Positions 3,380-6,089 of a stretch of DNA of 6,089 bases are shown here, one piece after another. The stretch's first letter is position 1, and each line of letters begins with the position of its first letter. A model generated the notes under the pieces. The model saw only the letters and a list, made by a program, of their open reading frames with translations, did no database searches and was not told where the DNA came from. The DNA is from an uncultured Muribaculaceae bacterium (lineage in GTDB: Bacteria; Bacteroidota; Bacteroidia; Bacteroidales; Muribaculaceae): assembly GCA_947644475.1 (NCBI GenBank), contig CANRZQ010000177.1, forward strand, positions 1-6,089. Direction: 5' to 3'. The position numbers and the translations under genes are program-made.

Positions 3380-6089
3380 TCAGCGGATGAACACTTTTTC
3401 GACCTTGCTGCCTGCACGGCGGATATAGAGGCCGTTTTCGGGGTTGGCAACATGGATACCGTTGAGGTTGAAATATTCAACAGCGGCATTGGCATCTTCA
3501 ACGATGTCTTCGATGCCGGTCTGGGTGTTCGATTTTGCCTCAGTACCGTAAACCTTCATTTCTTTCACCTTGATGCCCCAGCCGGTGTTGAGAGCCTTCG
3601 ATGTGCGAAGGGCAACATAGCGATGGTAGCCTGCGGGGTCGTGGATGAAGATGTGACGTGTATTATTGGCTTCGGGAGTGAAGACACGGTCTTCTGTTGC
3701 AGCCTCGCTATCGGCGGCATAAGCGGCAACAACGGTTTCGAGTTCGGAAGGACGTGTGTTAGTGAGGGTGACGGTGAACGCTGTTGCATACGCGCCTTCG
3801 AAAAGAAGGTCGACACATTCGATATAATAGCCGGGGATTTCATCCTTGGCGAGGTCGAAGATAAGGTAATGTTCTTCGGTGTCGCCACAGCCCCAGCGGA
3901 GTTCTGTGCCTTCGTTGCCGTCGGTGGCATTCTCAACCTTGGTATTCTCGATTATATTGTCGGCGTCGGTCGTACCGGCTACACCGGCAACGAGGTCTTC
4001 GGCCTCGGGAGCGGCAATTACGTGAACGCTTGTCTTTGCCGACTGAGTTCCGGCAGTGGCGGTGATGTCATATTTGCCTTTGAGGTTGCTGCTGAATACA
4101 GAGTTTTCAATAGTGCCTGTCTCGGGGAACATTGTGTATTCAACGGCATCAACGGGAAGATAGTGTCCGGCAGCATCTTTCGAAACTACGGTGAGAGCCA
4201 CTTCTTCACCGGCCTTTACTGTGAGTTTAGCAGCGGAGAGCGCGAGCGATACAGCCTCGCCAAGTTCGGGACGGACTTGCTCCATGCCCCAGTTGGTGTA
4301 AGCGCAGCGGTAATCGTAAACACCGCCTTGATAGGCAATGTAGTGGGAGATAGCAGTTGCTGCATCCATTTCCTGAGCGCCGAAGTTGTATTCGTACATG
4401 CCGGTTTCGGCGTTTTTAGCAAGAGTCTTGAAGCCGTTCCAATAGATTTGGGGAACCATGCCGGGGATTTTGCCGTCGATCTCGGAGAGGTCGATTTCAT
4501 AGATGGCTGTTCCCTCTGCCTTGTAAGTAACTTGCCAGGGAAGCGATGCGTAGACTACGGGGTTGGTCTTGAACTCAACGTTGGCCCAGTCGGCGTAGAC
4601 GATGTCGCGTGCGTTTTCCGACGGAGTCTTGAACTCAACTTTTGCATGTGCGCTTTCGAGAATCTCATCGGCAGTGATTACACCGTCGCCGTTGAGGTCG
4701 ATTTCAGCCACGGCATACACCTCGTAAGCATAAGCGGTCATTTCTTCAAGACCGGAAAGGACGATGGGATTGGCGGCAGCCTCAACAGCGTCGCCGTCGA
4801 CAGCCTTGTAATAAACTTTTACAGTGCCGTTTTCAACAGTTTCGGGAGTGAGGGTGTAGGCAATTTCAGCCGAGCTGAAAGTGATGTTCTGCACTTTTGC
4901 GGTTACGCGGGGAGCAGCCGAAGGCTTCTCGTTTTCAGAACCGGCAACATATATCACATGATAATTACCGCCGAACACACCGTTGGGATACTCAAACCAG
5001 AAGAAGAATTCAACTGTCGAGCCTTCTTCCGCTGTGCCTTCTGTGGTATATACATAATAGTCACCTTCTTGAGTCATTACTTGCCATTCTTCCTTGATGC
5101 CGTTCACAAAACTGATCTTGTGGCCGACATTGCCGTCGATTTGTTCAAATCCGAAAGTTTCAGCCTTAACGGTGATGGTCTTGTCGGTGTTGTAGGTAAT
5201 GGAGTAGTTGACACTTACATTATATGTGTTTGTCAATTGGGTTGTCTCGCCGTCGATATTGCCATACCATACAGAAGAATCACCTTCTTCACGAAGTGTG
5301 GTAAAGGATACGACTTTTTCTGCCTTGAAAACCTGGCCACCCATCTCACCTTCTGCAATGATGGTGTAGGTGTATGCGGTTTTGGGGGTAAGACCTGTAA
5401 GGTTGAGTGTAGCGGCAGCCTCGGCTGCTTCTCCGTTGACAGTAACCTTGGTGTTGGTGTAGCCTTCGGGGAAAGTCACGGCATAGGTCACATCGGCAGA
5501 AGTTGCAGTTACGTTTGATGCCTCGGCAGTGATTTCAGGCATGGCGATGGCTGCTTCATAACGAACGTCGTTTACAAGAATAACTGCATCGGCAGAAAGA
5601 TCTGCTCCTACCAGGGCAAATGTAAACATATCTGCCGGAGTCGGCCATGTGGCCCACTTGGCAGCGACGCCGGGGAATTCTTTTTTAACATTCATGCGCA
5701 CTTGGTGGTATTCACCATCGGCAGGAACAGAAACAAGGCAGTCGCTTTCAACACCGCCAGCAGCAGTCAAACGCACGTTCCAAGTTCCGGTGCCTTCTGC
5801 TTTGGCATTGAAAACGAGGTCCATTGACGAAAGAGGAGTTACAGTCTCGGCTGTTGCCATTAATGTCAGATAACCGCCCGAGCAGCTGCCTGAAGGAGAT
5901 TCCTGTGCCCATTTCCACGATTTTCCTTCAACTGATGCAGCATCGTCTACAACTTCAAGACCTTCTTTTTCTCCGGGAACATTCCACCAAGGGTTATATT
6001 GGCCGGGTATTTGGGTTTCGTCGGCGGTGAGTTCGTCACCGGACCAAACCACGTAGCGGGTTTGCGCGAATGACATTGCAGAGGTGAGC
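3380..6089 (-). CDS. Large secreted multidomain protein: FnIII-like repeats, Ig-like and F5/8 type C (discoidin) domains, C-terminal tail domain; 5' end cut by window edge
   Basis: The stop is at 3382-3380 and the frame stays open to the right edge. An ATG at 6076 exists, but the codons before it (L-T-S-A) plus MSFA-Q look like the end of a signal peptide cleaved after S-F-A, so the true start is probably outside. Residue numbers count from that ATG (898 codons). Residues 10-178 look like a carbohydrate-binding-type beta sandwich. FnIII-like domains lie at about 181-262 and 387-484, each followed by a similar beta-rich module (268-380 and 490-602). An Ig-like domain follows at 607-688. An F5/8 type C domain fills 696-845 (ATDGNEGTELRW, YLIFDLA, RYVALR, WGIKVKEMKVYG). 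The tail at 854-898 has YFNLNG, GLYIRR and KVFIR, a pattern common at the ends of secreted Bacteroidales proteins and possibly a sorting domain. An EF-hand-like loop lies at 460-471. No catalytic domain is seen, so a glycan or surface binding role is inferred. The gene ends in its own terminator. Confidence 0.88.
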   Translation of the reverse strand, partial: LTSAMSFAQTRYVVWSGDELTADETQIPGQYNPWWNVPGEKEGLEVVDDAASVEGKSWKWAQESPSGSCSGGYLTLMATAETVTPLSSMDLVFNAKAEGTGTWNVRLTAAGGVESDCLVSVPADGEYHQVRMNVKKEFPGVAAKWATWPTPADMFTFALVGADLSADAVILVNDVRYEAAIAMPEITAEASNVTATSADVTYAVTFPEGYTNTKVTVNGEAAEAAATLNLTGLTPKTAYTYTIIAEGEMGGQVFKAEKVVSFTTLREEGDSSVWYGNIDGETTQLTNTYNVSVNYSITYNTDKTITVKAETFGFEQIDGNVGHKISFVNGIKEEWQVMTQEGDYYVYTTEGTAEEGSTVEFFFWFEYPNGVFGGNYHVIYVAGSENEKPSAAPRVTAKVQNITFSSAEIAYTLTPETVENGTVKVYYKAVDGDAVEAAANPIVLSGLEEMTAYAYEVYAVAEIDLNGDGVITADEILESAHAKVEFKTPSENARDIVYADWANVEFKTNPVVYASLPWQVTYKAEGTAIYEIDLSEIDGKIPGMVPQIYWNGFKTLAKNAETGMYEYNFGAQEMDAATAISHYIAYQGGVYDYRCAYTNWGMEQVRPELGEAVSLALSAAKLTVKAGEEVALTVVSKDAAGHYLPVDAVEYTMFPETGTIENSVFSSNLKGKYDITATAGTQSAKTSVHVIAAPEAEDLVAGVAGTTDADNIIENTKVENATDGNEGTELRWGCGDTEEHYLIFDLAKDEIPGYYIECVDLLFEGAYATAFTVTLTNTRPSELETVVAAYAADSEAATEDRVFTPEANNTRHIFIHDPAGYHRYVALRTSKALNTGWGIKVKEMKVYGTEAKSNTQTGIEDIVEDANAAVEYFNLNGIHVANPENGLYIRRAGSKVEKVFIR

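Noticed and set aside
3263..5518. A 751-codon open frame on the plus strand, opposite the large surface-protein gene.
   Set aside because: Its product has no recognisable domain and is rich in Cys, Gly and Phe, as expected for the complement of Ala/Glu/Thr-rich codons. The minus-strand frame has clear FnIII, discoidin and tail domains, and the plus frame starts in the intergenic terminator/promoter region with no promoter of its own.

Overview
The window looks like chromosomal DNA from the order Bacteroidales, with a gut Muribaculaceae-like bacterium as the best guess. The clues are exact matches to the Bacteroidetes promoter signature (TAnnTTTG at -7, in one case with TTTG at -33), very short leaders without obvious Shine-Dalgarno dependence, a Bacteroidales-style secreted mosaic protein ending in a YFNLNG...GLYIRR...KVFIR tail, and a SurA-like isomerase next to guaB. 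The family-level call is inference.

All four protein genes and all the regulatory signals I can support lie on the minus strand, so transcription runs from high to low coordinates. In that order: (1) 6089-3380, a large secreted multidomain beta-sandwich protein whose start lies beyond the window edge, closed by a strong intrinsic terminator at 3310-3342. (2) 3379-3012, a 368-base stretch without a protein gene. It holds a complete promoter (3269-3300), a long imperfect hairpin (3111-3230), an intrinsic-terminator-like hairpin with a nine-base T tract (3032-3087), and a perfect 17-bp inverted repeat (3015-3031 / 3231-3247) that brackets the hairpin and terminator. I read this as an unannotated structured RNA or attenuated leader of about 230 nt. 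An invertible DNA segment is the main alternative. (3) 3011-2409, a 200-residue basic protein I do not recognise. (4) 2328-850, guaB (IMP dehydrogenase), with its own TAnnTTTG promoter just upstream and its own terminator at 771-813. (5) 742-1, the N-terminal 247 codons of an exported parvulin-type peptidyl-prolyl isomerase, which runs off the left edge.

The genes do not form one obvious pathway. guaB is core purine metabolism, the isomerase is an envelope-folding factor, and the large protein is probably a surface or secreted binding protein. The most interesting part is the 3012-3276 segment. It has everything needed to be a stand-alone ncRNA gene, its fold resembles the rod of 6S-type RNAs, and its position suggests it may also control the unknown gene at 2409-3011.
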